Source: Butyricicoccus sp. (GTDB lineage Bacteria > Bacillota > Clostridia > Oscillospirales > Butyricicoccaceae). Taken from it: a stretch of DNA of 45,528 nucleotides. The notes below the pieces were generated by a model. The model ran no database searches, had not been told where the DNA came from, and saw only the letters and a list, made by a program, of their open reading frames with translations. Position 1 is the stretch's first letter. The number at the start of each line of letters is the position of its first letter. Made by a program: the position numbers and the translations under genes. Below, piece after piece: positions 25,637 through 34,262 of the stretch. The DNA is taken from NCBI GenBank assembly GCA_020025885.1, contig JAHHRJ010000014.1, positions 1-45,528 of the forward strand. The letters run 5' to 3'.

Positions 25637-26986
25637 TTACTTCTTCAGATTTGCACGCATTTTGTCGCTTCCTTCAATGATACCCTTTATCCAGTCTTCC
25701 TTGGTCATATCGCCAGATACCAAAGAATTTACAGGATCGAGGAATACTGTGCGCACTTCCACACCTGGAATTGCTTCAAATGCAGCAAAGTTGCCCATAG
25801 CCGCCTTTGCGCCATTGTCATAGATCGAATAGAATATCACATTATCGCCCTCAAGCTTATCTGCAATGTTCAGAACCGGCTGAATTGCATTGGACTTTGC
25901 AAATGCCTCACAAGCCTTGTCGCTGTACAGGAATGCCATAAACTGTTTTGCAGCATCCATATGCTCTGCGCCAGACGGAATCCAAGCCTGCTCAAACCAT
26001 GTATAGCTGTAACCGTCGCCGCCATTTTCGACTGCTGGCAGTGCGGTCATGCCCCACTTAAATCCTTCTGCGCGCGGTGCTTCTTCCATTTCCTTTACGA
26101 TCCATGTGCCGTTTGGCATGAAAATCGCCTTATTGTCCAGCACAAGCTGCTGGTTCTGGGTGAAGTCCTGATCGTTTGCTTGCGCTGGTGTGATCGGGTT
26201 GGTGTAGCTTGCCAGCTTTGCAATGATATCAAAGCACTTCTGCGCTTCTGGAGTTTCCCAGATGCCCTCTGTATAGGTAGTTGCCTTGTTAAAGAAGTCC
26301 GGACCGCCTACTGAGTACATCAACGCATAGAAGAACGTATCAAAGTAACCCGTGGTCGGGTAAGTGAAAAGGTAAATACCCTCAGCCTTTGCCTTGTCAC
26401 CCAGTTCCCACATTTCATCCCATGTGGTTGGAACTGCCCAGCCCTTTTGCTCCAGCAGACCTGCATTGTAGAACAGACCGCAAGGAGAATAAAACATTGG
26501 CATGAGATAGGTCTTGCCATCGCTGTACGGGTTGGTCAGAGAAGTATCTGTAAAGCCGCCAGCGATCTTATCGGAAACCTTTGCTTCCTCGCCAGGAACC
26601 TGCATGGACAGTACATCGGTCACATCTGCAATCATATTACCTTTGATAAACTGTTCAGTCAGTGCAGCCTCACGCCCTGTTGCAAGATGGATAACATCTG
26701 GATAGTCGCCGCCCTGCATGGAAGGTCCGATGACATCTTCCAGCTTTTTATCTGTGGTCAGCTCAACCTTGATTCCGGTCTCCGCAGTAAAGGCATCGCA
26801 AACCTCTTTCCACATGTCAGAGCCATAACCAGTTTCGAGTGCGGCAACCTTGATCGTGGTGTCCCCCTTTGCACCATCGCCTTCCGCATTGCTGCCAGAG
26901 TCCGCCTGCGGCTGACCGCCACAGCCAGCAACTAAAGAGGCAACCATTGATGTACACAGAAAAACGCTTAAGAGTCTTTTCTTCAT
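25637..26986 (-). CDS. Extracellular sugar-binding lipoprotein of the GH112 operon
   Basis: The 449-residue protein starts with a lipoprotein signal peptide: MKKR, hydrophobic core, lipobox LVAGC with C22 as the lipidated residue, followed by a Gly/Ser/Asp-rich linker. The rest is a family 1 solute-binding protein, with TTWDEMWELGDKAK and FMPNGTWIVKEME as typical elements. It captures the sugar at the outer face of the membrane and delivers it to the two permeases. The ATG at 26986 follows GGGAGG by 8 bases. The upstream region is shared with a divergent AraC regulator. Confidence 0.92.
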   Translation of the reverse strand: MKKRLLSVFLCTSMVASLVAGCGGQPQADSGSNAEGDGAKGDTTIKVAALETGYGSDMWKEVCDAFTAETGIKVELTTDKKLEDVIGPSMQGGDYPDVIHLATGREAALTEQFIKGNMIADVTDVLSMQVPGEEAKVSDKIAGGFTDTSLTNPYSDGKTYLMPMFYSPCGLFYNAGLLEQKGWAVPTTWDEMWELGDKAKAEGIYLFTYPTTGYFDTFFYALMYSVGGPDFFNKATTYTEGIWETPEAQKCFDIIAKLASYTNPITPAQANDQDFTQNQQLVLDNKAIFMPNGTWIVKEMEEAPRAEGFKWGMTALPAVENGGDGYSYTWFEQAWIPSGAEHMDAAKQFMAFLYSDKACEAFAKSNAIQPVLNIADKLEGDNVIFYSIYDNGAKAAMGNFAAFEAIPGVEVRTVFLDPVNSLVSGDMTKEDWIKGIIEGSDKMRANLKK

Positions 26987-27043
26987 TTTGTTTTCCTCCC
27001 TTTTCTCGTTGCGGCACATCTTTCATACCGCCCTTGTGTTTTA

Positions 27044-27071
27044 AGTATATCTTTTTGCTGAAGCTTATCAA
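27044..27071 (-). promoter_or_regulatory. Promoter of the sugar-uptake/GH112 operon
   Basis: TTGATA (27066-27071) and TATACT (27044-27049) are 16 bases apart on the minus strand. Confidence 0.65.
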
Positions 27072-27077
27072 TCTTTT

Positions 27078-27110
27078 TCTTGCGATATTTTTTATATATC
27101 TTGCTATTTT
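27078..27110 (-). promoter_or_regulatory. Candidate AraC-family binding site: direct repeat with 21-bp phase
   Basis: TCTTGCGATATTT begins at 27078 and TCTTGCTATTTT at 27099 (plus-strand reading), exactly 21 bp apart, about 7 bases upstream of the operon -35 box. Two further TCTTGC copies lie at 27159 and 27263, the latter at the regulator's own expected start site. This is the usual architecture for AraC/XylS activators. Confidence 0.6.
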
Positions 27111-27231
27111 ATCACTTTTCGTGTAATAACTATAATTTTTCATATCATTATTTGTGCATCTTGCTTTTTCCTTTCAATAAAAAAAATTTCTCTTTTTTCG
27201 ACAGACTCTGCGTTATTTTTATATACAATAC

Positions 27232-27260
27232 TTGTTTTTTGAAAAAACATAGTATATAAT
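27232..27260 (+). promoter_or_regulatory. Promoter of the araC-family regulator
   Basis: TTGTTT (27232-27237) and TATAAT (27255-27260) are 17 bases apart, about 54 bases before the start codon. Confidence 0.6.
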
Positions 27261-27313
27261 CATCTTGCTTTCAATAAACGCATTGTGCAATAAATTATAA
27301 ATGAGGATCATCT

Positions 27314-28153
27314 ATGAGTACAAACAGATATGAACTCGGCACACATGAAAATAATGGCATTCGCAACGCCGCAAAACTGCTTTATATCTCCTCTGCCAAA
27401 TACGGCGGAGACTGGCACAGCACCTTGCACACCCATGCCTGTTCTGAGCTTTTTTACGTCACCCACGGTATGGGACAGTTTCGCATTGCTGAGCAGATTC
27501 ATCCAGTTTCCGCAAATGACCTTGTGATCATCAATCCCAATGTGCCGCACACAGAAATCAGCTTGGGTGACAATCCGCTCGAATATATCGCGCTTGGTGT
27601 CGAGGGCTTAGAGCTATCCGTCAGCGAAGAGCAAGACGACCGCTATTGCATCATAAACTTTGAAAGTGTGCGCGACCGAATTTTATTCTACCTGCAAAAT
27701 ATGCTCAAAGAAATTGAGAGTAAGCCCACAGGGTATGAATTTATCTGCCAAGACCTCATGGAAGTGCTGATTATCTTGCTGATGCGGCAAACAGATTTTG
27801 CTACTACCCTTGCCCCGATCCGCAAGAAATCAACACAACTATGTGCCACTGTGCGGCGCTATATCGACGGGCACTACACCGAAAATTTGACGCTCGACTC
27901 CCTTGCGGATCTCGTTCATGTCAGCAAGTACCACATGGCGCATGCCTTTACACAAGAATACGGCATTTCTCCCATCAACTACATGATCTCCCGCCGCATT
28001 GAAGAGGGCAAGCAACTACTGAAAAACGATGATTTTTCCGTGTCACTCATCAGCCGTATGTTAGGCTTTTCTTCCCCCAGCTATTTTTCCCAGAGCTTTA
28101 AGAAACTGACTGGACTCAGTCCCAATGCATATAGAAAACAAAGCAGGCTGTAA
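27314..28153 (+). CDS. AraC-family transcriptional regulator of the GH112 operon
   Basis: The 279-residue protein has an N-terminal cupin-like sugar-sensing domain (about 1-150; HSTLHTHACSELFYV and ANDLVIINPNVPHTE are typical). It ends in the two-helix-turn-helix AraC DNA-binding domain (about 180-279), closing with GFSSPSYFSQSFKKLTGLSP. The start follows GAGGATC by 7 bases. Divergent orientation to the importer/GH112 operon and the phased direct repeat between them suggest it activates that operon when the sugar is present. A possible site over its own promoter suggests autoregulation. Confidence 0.9.
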   Translation: MSTNRYELGTHENNGIRNAAKLLYISSAKYGGDWHSTLHTHACSELFYVTHGMGQFRIAEQIHPVSANDLVIINPNVPHTEISLGDNPLEYIALGVEGLELSVSEEQDDRYCIINFESVRDRILFYLQNMLKEIESKPTGYEFICQDLMEVLIILLMRQTDFATTLAPIRKKSTQLCATVRRYIDGHYTENLTLDSLADLVHVSKYHMAHAFTQEYGISPINYMISRRIEEGKQLLKNDDFSVSLISRMLGFSSPSYFSQSFKKLTGLSPNAYRKQSRL

Positions 28154-28167
28154 TCTTACAGCCTGCT
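28142..28167. terminator. Bidirectional terminator between the araC-type gene and ilvD
   Basis: A 12-bp perfect stem AGCAGGCTGTAA with a 2-base centre spans the regulator stop codon, with T-rich sequence on both sides. The flanking genes converge. Confidence 0.8.
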
Positions 28168-28185
28168 CATATTCTTATTCTATGT

Positions 28186-29850
28186 TTATTGCAGAATTGC
28201 GCCTTGGTCTGCGGAAGAAACCAAACGCGCATATCGCCCCAGCCAACCAGTCTTGATCTTTGGCTCTGGCAGAACAAATGCCGCACGGCGTGCCGCCAGT
28301 TCTTCATCTGTTACCGCCAAATGTACACGACTGTTCGGGATATCGATTTTGATGGTATCCCCTTCCTGTACCAATGCAATATTACCACCTGCTGCTGCTT
28401 CTGGTGATACATGACCGATAGAAGCGCCACGCGACGCACCAGAGAAGCGTCCATCTGTAATCAGCGCAACATCCTTATCCAGCTTCATTCCAGCCAGTGC
28501 AGAGGTGGGGTTGAGCATTTCGCGCATACCCGGACCGCCCTTTGGTCCTTCATAGCGAATGATGACCACATCACCCTTGTTGATTTTTCCTGCATAGATG
28601 GCTTCGATTGCAGTATCTTCTGAGTCGAACACACGTGCCGGACCGGAATGCACCATCATTTCTGCTGCGACTGCAGAACGCTTTACCACACAGCCATTTT
28701 CTGCCAGATTGCCCCACAGTACTGCAATGCCGCCTGTCTCTGAGTACGGCTCATCAATGGGGCGAATGATTTCTGGATTGCGGTTGTTAACACCTGAAAG
28801 GTTTTCTCCAACGGTCTTGCCTGTCGCTGTGATGAGTGACACATCCAGCAAATCACGGCGGGTCAGCTCATACATAACGGCTGGAATGCCACCTGCGCGG
28901 TCAAGCTCTTCAATATGATGCGGACCTGCTGGCGCAAGGTGACACAGATTGGGCACCTTTGCAGAAAGCTCATTGAGCAAATGCAGATCCAGCTCTACAC
29001 CTGCCTCATGCGCAATTGCCAGTAGATGCAGTACGGTGTTCGTCGAGCATCCCAATGCCATTTCACAGGTGAGCGCATTGCGAAACGCCTGCGGCGTCAA
29101 AATATCGCGCGGCTTAATATCCTTTTCGAACAGTTCCATAATCTTCATCCCTGCATGTTTTGCAAGATGGATACGCGCTGCATGAACTGCCGGAATGGTT
29201 CCATTTCCGGGAAGCGCCATGCCGATCGCTTCGGACAGGCAATTCATAGAGTTTGCGGTATACATGCCAGAGCACGAACCACACCCCGGACAAGAACCAG
29301 ACTCACACTCCAAAAGCTGCTCCTCTGTTACCAGCCCAGCTTTGTATGCGCCAACAGTCTCAAAAGTCTTGGAGAGTGAAATCTCCTCGCCATCAAAGTG
29401 TCCTGCAAGCATCGGACCGCCAGATACGACAATCGCCGGAATATTGAGTCTAGCCGCTGCCATGATCATGCCTGGAACGATCTTGTCACAATTTGGAATG
29501 AGCACCAGCGCATCCAGCTGATGCGCCTGCGCCAATGTTTCCACAGAATCGGCGATCAGTTCACGAGACGGCAGCGAAAACTTCATGCCGATATGCCCCA
29601 TTGCAATGCCGTCACATACGCCGATTGCTGGTACAACGACTGGTGTACCACCTGCCATGGAAATGCCAGCCTTGACTGCATCCGAAATCTTATCCAGATT
29701 GATATGTCCCGGAATAATCTCAGAATACGCCGAAACAACGCCGATGATTGGGCGCGACATTTCTTCTTCTGTAAGTCCGCATGCACGCAGCAAAGAGCGG
29801 TTTGGCATCCGTGCTGCCCCTGCTGTAATGTTATCACTTCTTTTAGCCAA
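28186..29850 (-). CDS. ilvD: Dihydroxy-acid dehydratase
   Basis: The 554-residue protein has the IlvD iron-sulfur cysteine elements PNCDKI and GSCPGCGSCSGMYTANSMNC. It catalyses the fourth step of valine and isoleucine synthesis. I chose the TTG at 29850, which yields the normal N terminus (M-AKRSDNITAG) and has GGAGG eight bases upstream. The longer frame to 29910 would translate through the ilvC terminator hairpin. It is the last gene of the ilv cluster. The hairpin just upstream should lower its expression relative to ilvBNC, or a separate promoter may exist. Confidence 0.95.
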   Translation of the reverse strand: MAKRSDNITAGAARMPNRSLLRACGLTEEEMSRPIIGVVSAYSEIIPGHINLDKISDAVKAGISMAGGTPVVVPAIGVCDGIAMGHIGMKFSLPSRELIADSVETLAQAHQLDALVLIPNCDKIVPGMIMAAARLNIPAIVVSGGPMLAGHFDGEEISLSKTFETVGAYKAGLVTEEQLLECESGSCPGCGSCSGMYTANSMNCLSEAIGMALPGNGTIPAVHAARIHLAKHAGMKIMELFEKDIKPRDILTPQAFRNALTCEMALGCSTNTVLHLLAIAHEAGVELDLHLLNELSAKVPNLCHLAPAGPHHIEELDRAGGIPAVMYELTRRDLLDVSLITATGKTVGENLSGVNNRNPEIIRPIDEPYSETGGIAVLWGNLAENGCVVKRSAVAAEMMVHSGPARVFDSEDTAIEAIYAGKINKGDVVIIRYEGPKGGPGMREMLNPTSALAGMKLDKDVALITDGRFSGASRGASIGHVSPEAAAGGNIALVQEGDTIKIDIPNSRVHLAVTDEELAARRAAFVLPEPKIKTGWLGRYARLVSSADQGAILQ

Positions 29851-29880
29851 AAGGATTCCCTCCGTTTCGATGAAAAAAAT

Positions 29881-29907
29881 GGGACGGGCGGCTCCGCCGT
29901 CCGTCCC
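29881..29907 (-). terminator. Strong hairpin with T-run between ilvC and ilvD
   Basis: A 12-bp stem (one G-T pair) with a 3-base loop is followed by ATTTTTTT on the minus strand. It looks like a complete intrinsic terminator inside the ilv cluster. Confidence 0.85.
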
Positions 29908-29923
29908 CAAGATACGTATACGC

Positions 29924-30919
29924 TTACTTTTTGAGCCAGCTCATCATGCTGCGCAGCTTCTTACCGGTCTCCTCGAGCTCGGTCTCTGCTTCCAGCTGAC
30001 GGGTGGCAAGAAATCTTGCACGACCACCCGCACGGTTCTCCTGAATCCACTCAGAAGCAAAGGTGCCGTCCTGAATCTCACGCAGGATTTTCTTCATTTC
30101 CTTGCGTGTCTCCTCTGTGATGATGCGCTTACCAGTGCGATAATCGCCGTACTCTGCGGTATCCGAGATCGAATAACGCATCTTTGCAAAGCCGCCCTCG
30201 TTCACAAGGTCAATGATCAGCTTCATTTCATGCACACACTCAAAATATGCATTTTCCGGTGCATAACCAGCTTCCACCAGTGTCTCAAAACCAGCCTTCA
30301 TCAGCTCGCAAACACCGCCGCACAAAACCGCCTGCTCACCGAACAAATCGGTCTCCGTCTCGGTGCGGAAAGTGGACTCCAGAATGCCTGCACGACCTGC
30401 GCCAATACCTGCTGCATACGCCAGCGCAATGTCCATTGCCTTACCAGAAGCGTCCTGATGTACACAAGCCAGTGCTGGAACACCTGCGCCCTCTGCATAA
30501 GTACGGCGTACGGTATGTCCCGGTCCCTTTGGTGCAACCATAATCACATCCACATCAGCTGGGGGAACGATCTGCTTGTAGTGAATGTTAAAGCCATGTG
30601 CAAATCCAAGGACATTACCCGGCTTCAGATTCGGCTCTACGACATCCTTGTAGATATCTGCCTGCTTTTCATCTGGAACCAGCATCATAATGATATCGCC
30701 TTCCGCAGCAGCCTCAGCCGGAGTCTTAACGGTCAGCCCCGCAGCCTCAGCCTTTGCAATGTGGTTGGAGCCCGGACGCAGACCAACAACAACCTTTACA
30801 CCAGAATCATACAGGTTCATCGCATGTGCATGACCCTGTGAGCCAAATCCCAGAATGGCTACGGTCTTTCCTTCGAGCAGGGAGAGGTTACAGTCGGAAT
30901 CATAATACATCTTTACCAT
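29924..30919 (-). CDS. ilvC: Ketol-acid reductoisomerase
   Basis: The 331-residue class I enzyme has the Rossmann motif GFGSQGHAHA (about 24-33), the cofactor loop GLRPGS (NADPH-type), and the catalytic HGFNIHY, KGPGHTVRR and EQAVLCGGV blocks. It isomerises and reduces acetohydroxy acids in valine/isoleucine synthesis. AGGAGG lies 8 bases before the ATG. It follows ilvN by 48 bases and precedes the strong hairpin. Confidence 0.96.
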   Translation of the reverse strand: MVKMYYDSDCNLSLLEGKTVAILGFGSQGHAHAMNLYDSGVKVVVGLRPGSNHIAKAEAAGLTVKTPAEAAAEGDIIMMLVPDEKQADIYKDVVEPNLKPGNVLGFAHGFNIHYKQIVPPADVDVIMVAPKGPGHTVRRTYAEGAGVPALACVHQDASGKAMDIALAYAAGIGAGRAGILESTFRTETETDLFGEQAVLCGGVCELMKAGFETLVEAGYAPENAYFECVHEMKLIIDLVNEGGFAKMRYSISDTAEYGDYRTGKRIITEETRKEMKKILREIQDGTFASEWIQENRAGGRARFLATRQLEAETELEETGKKLRSMMSWLKK

Positions 30920-30967
30920 GGTTTTATCCTCCTAAAATACTTATTTATCTGATAAAATAAATAACGA

Positions 30968-31450
30968 TTACTTGACCATTGCAGTCACACCAGAGCGACA
31001 GATCTCAATGGTTTCAAAATTCGAAATCACATTCAAAAAGGCATCAATACGACTTGGCACTTCGGTCAGCTCTACGATCATCGTATCCCCAACGGACTCC
31101 ACAACATTCGCATGATAGACCTCTGCGATTTCGCGGATTGCATTGCGGCTGGGTGTATCTGGCGTAGACATTTTGACAAAGACAAGCTCTTTGCAATAGC
31201 TATCCTGTTCATCAAGCTGTTTGATCCAAATGACCTCATGGAGTTTGGAAACCTGCTTCATGACCTGTTCCAAAATCTTTTCATCTGCTGTGACGATAAT
31301 GGACATGCGCGACACCTTTGGGTCAGTCGTTGCAGAAGCCGTCAGCGAATCAATGTTAAATGCACGCCGTCCAAACAGACTTGCAACGCGTGCCAAAACG
31401 CCTGCATGGTTTCGCACCAAAGCCGTAACAATATATTTGTTATTGTGCAT
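30968..31450 (-). CDS. ilvN: Acetolactate synthase small subunit
   Basis: The 160-residue protein has an N-terminal ACT domain (VRNHAGVLARVASLFGRRAFNIDSL, 13-37) that binds valine for feedback inhibition, and the typical C-terminal domain from about residue 80. It follows ilvB by 12 bases with a GGGGGTG ribosome site. It is called ilvH in some nomenclatures. Confidence 0.95.
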   Translation of the reverse strand: MHNNKYIVTALVRNHAGVLARVASLFGRRAFNIDSLTASATTDPKVSRMSIIVTADEKILEQVMKQVSKLHEVIWIKQLDEQDSYCKELVFVKMSTPDTPSRNAIREIAEVYHANVVESVGDTMIVELTEVPSRIDAFLNVISNFETIEICRSGVTAMVK

Positions 31451-31462
31451 GATCTCACCCCC

Positions 31463-33130
31463 TTAATCTGCAATGATATTGCGGATATCCTGACCTGCTG
31501 CAATCATGGGCAGCACGCGTTCATCGCGGTCTACCACACAGTCAATGATCGTCGGACCATTATGTGCAAGTGCCTTTATGAGTGCTCCTTTCAGTTCTTC
31601 TGGTGTCGTGCATCGGAAACCCTGCGCACCAAACGCCTCTGCAAGTTTGATGTAATCGGTCTTGCGTTCCAGCGTTGTGGAAGAATATCGTTTTTCATAA
31701 AACATGCTTTGCCATTGACGTACCATGCCAAGCACCTGATTGTTCATGATGACCGTAATGACTGGTAGGTTATAAGTTACCGTTGTACACAGTTCATTGA
31801 GATTCATATGGAACGATCCATCACCTGTCATATGAATGACCGGCTGGTGTGGCTTTGCAACCTTTGCACCGATCGCCGCACCATAGCCAAATCCCATCGT
31901 GCCCAGTCCGCCCGAGGTCAGAAACTGTCTTGGGTGATTGCGCCCACAATACTGCGCCGTCCACATCTGATGCTGACCGACATCAGTTGTGAAAATCAAG
32001 TCATCTCCGCCAAGCTCCGCACAAATCTTTACGATCTGATGCGGATGCAGACAATCTTCGGCGTCTTTTGGTTTATAGTCTAATTTCCGGCGCCACTCGT
32101 CTATCTGTGCACGCCACTCGGTATGCTTTGTCTCCTTCACATAGGGCAGCACCCTTGCAAGAAAAGTCTTTGCGTCTGATACCAAAAAATCATCGGTCGG
32201 CAAATTCTTATTGATCTCTGCTGCATCCACATCCACATGGATAACACGCGCCTTTGGCGCAAATCGATTGATGTTCGTTGCAACCCGATCAGAGAATCGT
32301 GCACCAATGGACAACAGCACATCCGCACGGTCTACTGCCCAGCCGGAAGATACCTTACCATGCATGCCCAGCATTCCAAGATACAGCGGCTCGTCTTCTG
32401 GCAAACTGCCCAGTGACATGATCGTACCCGCTGCCGGAATATCTGCTTTGTGCATCAAATCTAACAGCTCTTGATATGCGCCAGATGCAACGATTCCGCC
32501 GCCATAGTAAATGACCGGATATTTTGCCGCGTTGATCTCTGCTGCAATGCGCTGCAAATCTCCATCCGCAACCTCAAATCCTTCTTGTGTCGGCATAACT
32601 GTGGGTTTTGGCTCATATTCACACATTGCAGACGTGATATCCTTTGGAATGTCAATGAGGACTGGACCTGATCTGCCGCTCTGTGCGATCTGAAATGCTT
32701 CGCGCACAGTGTCTGCAAGCTCTTCCACACGTCCTACCACAAAGTTATGCTTTGTGATCGGCATTGTAATGCCTGCAATATAGACTTCCTGAAAAGAGTC
32801 CTTACCAATGAGCGGAACACCAACATTGCCCGTGATCGCCACCATCGGCACCGAATCCATATATGCAGTTGCAATGCCTGTGACCAGATTAGTTGCACCC
32901 GGTCCCGATGTTGCGAGTACAACGCCAGTTTTTCCAGTCGCACGTGCATATCCATCTGCGGCATGTGCTGCCCCCTGTTCATGGGCGGTAATGATATGGC
33001 GAATGCGATCTTGGTACTTGTATAGTGCATCATAAATATTTAGGACTGCACCACCCGGGTAACCAAAAATCGTATCAGCACCTTGTTCCAATAGGGTCTC
33101 ACACAAGATCTGTGCGCCGCTGAGTCTCAT
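31463..33130 (-). CDS. ilvB: Acetolactate synthase large subunit
   Basis: The 555-residue thiamine-diphosphate enzyme starts MRLSGAQILCETLLEQG, has the catalytic glutamate in TAHEQGAAHAADGYAR and the ThDP motif GDGSFHMN (about 435-442). It makes acetolactate or acetohydroxybutyrate from pyruvate, the first common step of branched-chain amino acid synthesis. The ATG at 33130 is seven bases from AGGTGAG; the longer frame start at 33142 is not supported. It is the first gene after the T-box leader. Confidence 0.96.
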   Translation of the reverse strand: MRLSGAQILCETLLEQGADTIFGYPGGAVLNIYDALYKYQDRIRHIITAHEQGAAHAADGYARATGKTGVVLATSGPGATNLVTGIATAYMDSVPMVAITGNVGVPLIGKDSFQEVYIAGITMPITKHNFVVGRVEELADTVREAFQIAQSGRSGPVLIDIPKDITSAMCEYEPKPTVMPTQEGFEVADGDLQRIAAEINAAKYPVIYYGGGIVASGAYQELLDLMHKADIPAAGTIMSLGSLPEDEPLYLGMLGMHGKVSSGWAVDRADVLLSIGARFSDRVATNINRFAPKARVIHVDVDAAEINKNLPTDDFLVSDAKTFLARVLPYVKETKHTEWRAQIDEWRRKLDYKPKDAEDCLHPHQIVKICAELGGDDLIFTTDVGQHQMWTAQYCGRNHPRQFLTSGGLGTMGFGYGAAIGAKVAKPHQPVIHMTGDGSFHMNLNELCTTVTYNLPVITVIMNNQVLGMVRQWQSMFYEKRYSSTTLERKTDYIKLAEAFGAQGFRCTTPEELKGALIKALAHNGPTIIDCVVDRDERVLPMIAAGQDIRNIIAD

Positions 33131-33156
33131 TTGCCATCTCACCTTTCCGAATCATT

Positions 33157-33470
33157 TAAAAAAACGGTCTTTGCCTCTATGTTAAGAGACAAAGACCGAA
33201 TTGGTTCTCTGCGGTACCACTCTACTTGCTGCTGGCATCCCCCCAACAGCCACTCTACACCTACAACACAGGCTTCCGCCGTGTTATACGCTTGCCTGAT
33301 AACGGTGGCATCCGTCTCCAATTACTCTAAAAAATTTCATTTGAGCTGCTCGCGGGTGATGTTCACACACCTTCTCTTTATCATCTTTCACCAACCGATG
33401 ACTCTCTAAAAAAGATCTGGGGTTACTGTCCCGTTCTCTGCATTTTCCAATATGTGGTTCAACTGTATGT
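33157..33470 (-). promoter_or_regulatory. T-box leader controlling the ilv operon, probable Ile specifier
   Basis: The leader between the promoter and ilvB has T-box hallmarks. In stem I these are AGAGAGTCATCGGTTGGTG near 33388-33406, and GTGTGAACATCACC with a candidate AUC (Ile) specifier at 33358-33360. The conserved GAGTGGTACCGC T-box lies at about 33211-33222 and is followed by the terminator. Uncharged tRNA-Ile pairing with the specifier and T-box should favour antitermination and switch on ilvBNCD. The specifier call depends on stem I folding; the T-box class itself is clear. Confidence 0.9.
33158..33198 (-). terminator. Regulated T-box terminator ahead of ilvB
   Basis: A 13-bp stem CGGTCTTTGTCTC/GAGGCAAAGACCG (one mismatch) is followed by TTTTTTT on the minus strand, just before the ilvB ribosome site. 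Confidence 0.92.
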
Positions 33471-33474
33471 TCCC

Positions 33475-33503
33475 ATTATAAAATCCTTTTACACTTTTGT
33501 CAA
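33475..33503 (-). promoter_or_regulatory. Promoter of the ilv operon
   Basis: Perfect TTGACA (33498-33503) and TATAAT (33475-33480), 17 bases apart, on the minus strand. Confidence 0.9.
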
Positions 33504-33584
33504 TGAAAATCTGCCGACATTCTGCATAATCTTAAATGATTTTGTGTACAATAAATTAGAAATTGAAACAAAGGAGGCATTTTC

Positions 33585-34262
33585 ATGTCCGTCTCCCTGA
33601 TACGTACATTGGTGCTCTATGTAGCGATCATTTGCGCCATAAGGCTTATGGGCAAGCGGCAAATTGGCGAACTTGAGCCATCTGACCTTGTAATCACCAT
33701 TCTATTATCCGAGCTTGCCGCCGTCCCCATGCAAGATCTCGGTATTCCCTTGACTGCCGGACTTGTCCCAATGGCGGTGTTGGTTTCCATTGAAATTCTG
33801 GTGTCCTATCTCTGCCTCAAAAGCCGTCGCCTGCGCCGTTTTATCAATGGACAAGCCGCAATTTTGATTCGGCATGGTGAACTAGATGTGAAAAAACTGC
33901 GGGAACTGCGCATCTCAACAGACGAGATCATTGAGGCCCTGAGACAGGATAATATACAGGCTGTTTCTGATATAAAATATGGAATTTTAGAGCCAAACGG
34001 ACGCATGTCCTATGTGCTCAAACAGCCCGTGCAGCCGGTCACTGCCGAGATGATCCAGCACACACCGCCTGATGTTGGTGTCCCCTTTGTCGTCATTACC
34101 GAAGGACACCCCGTCCTTGGCAGTCTGGATCAACTAAACCTCACGGTATCCGACCTTGAAAAACGCGTCAAAAAGGCAAATATTCCTCGCATTTCTGATG
34201 TTTTTTTGATGACGCTTGACGACTGTGGAAATCAGTTCATCCAGCGAAAGGAGGAGCTATGA
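33585..34262 (+). CDS. DUF421 (YetF-like) membrane protein
   Basis: The 225-residue protein has two or three N-terminal membrane helices (about 5-20, 30-50 and 57-78) with the family's RLMGKRQIGELEPSDLVITILLSE segment. A cytoplasmic domain with INGQAAILIRHGELD and LRQDNI follows. The function of the family is unknown; in Bacillus, homologues are linked to sporulation or envelope stress. AAAGGAGG precedes the ATG by 7 bases. Its stop overlaps the start of the next gene (ATGA, 34259-34262), a pairing typical of Clostridia. Confidence 0.88.
   Translation: MSVSLIRTLVLYVAIICAIRLMGKRQIGELEPSDLVITILLSELAAVPMQDLGIPLTAGLVPMAVLVSIEILVSYLCLKSRRLRRFINGQAAILIRHGELDVKKLRELRISTDEIIEALRQDNIQAVSDIKYGILEPNGRMSYVLKQPVQPVTAEMIQHTPPDVGVPFVVITEGHPVLGSLDQLNLTVSDLEKRVKKANIPRISDVFLMTLDDCGNQFIQRKEEL

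Noticed and set aside
29585..30841. 418-codon open frame on the plus strand
   Set aside because: It runs antisense to ilvC and the start of ilvD, crosses a terminator hairpin, and has no recognisable product.
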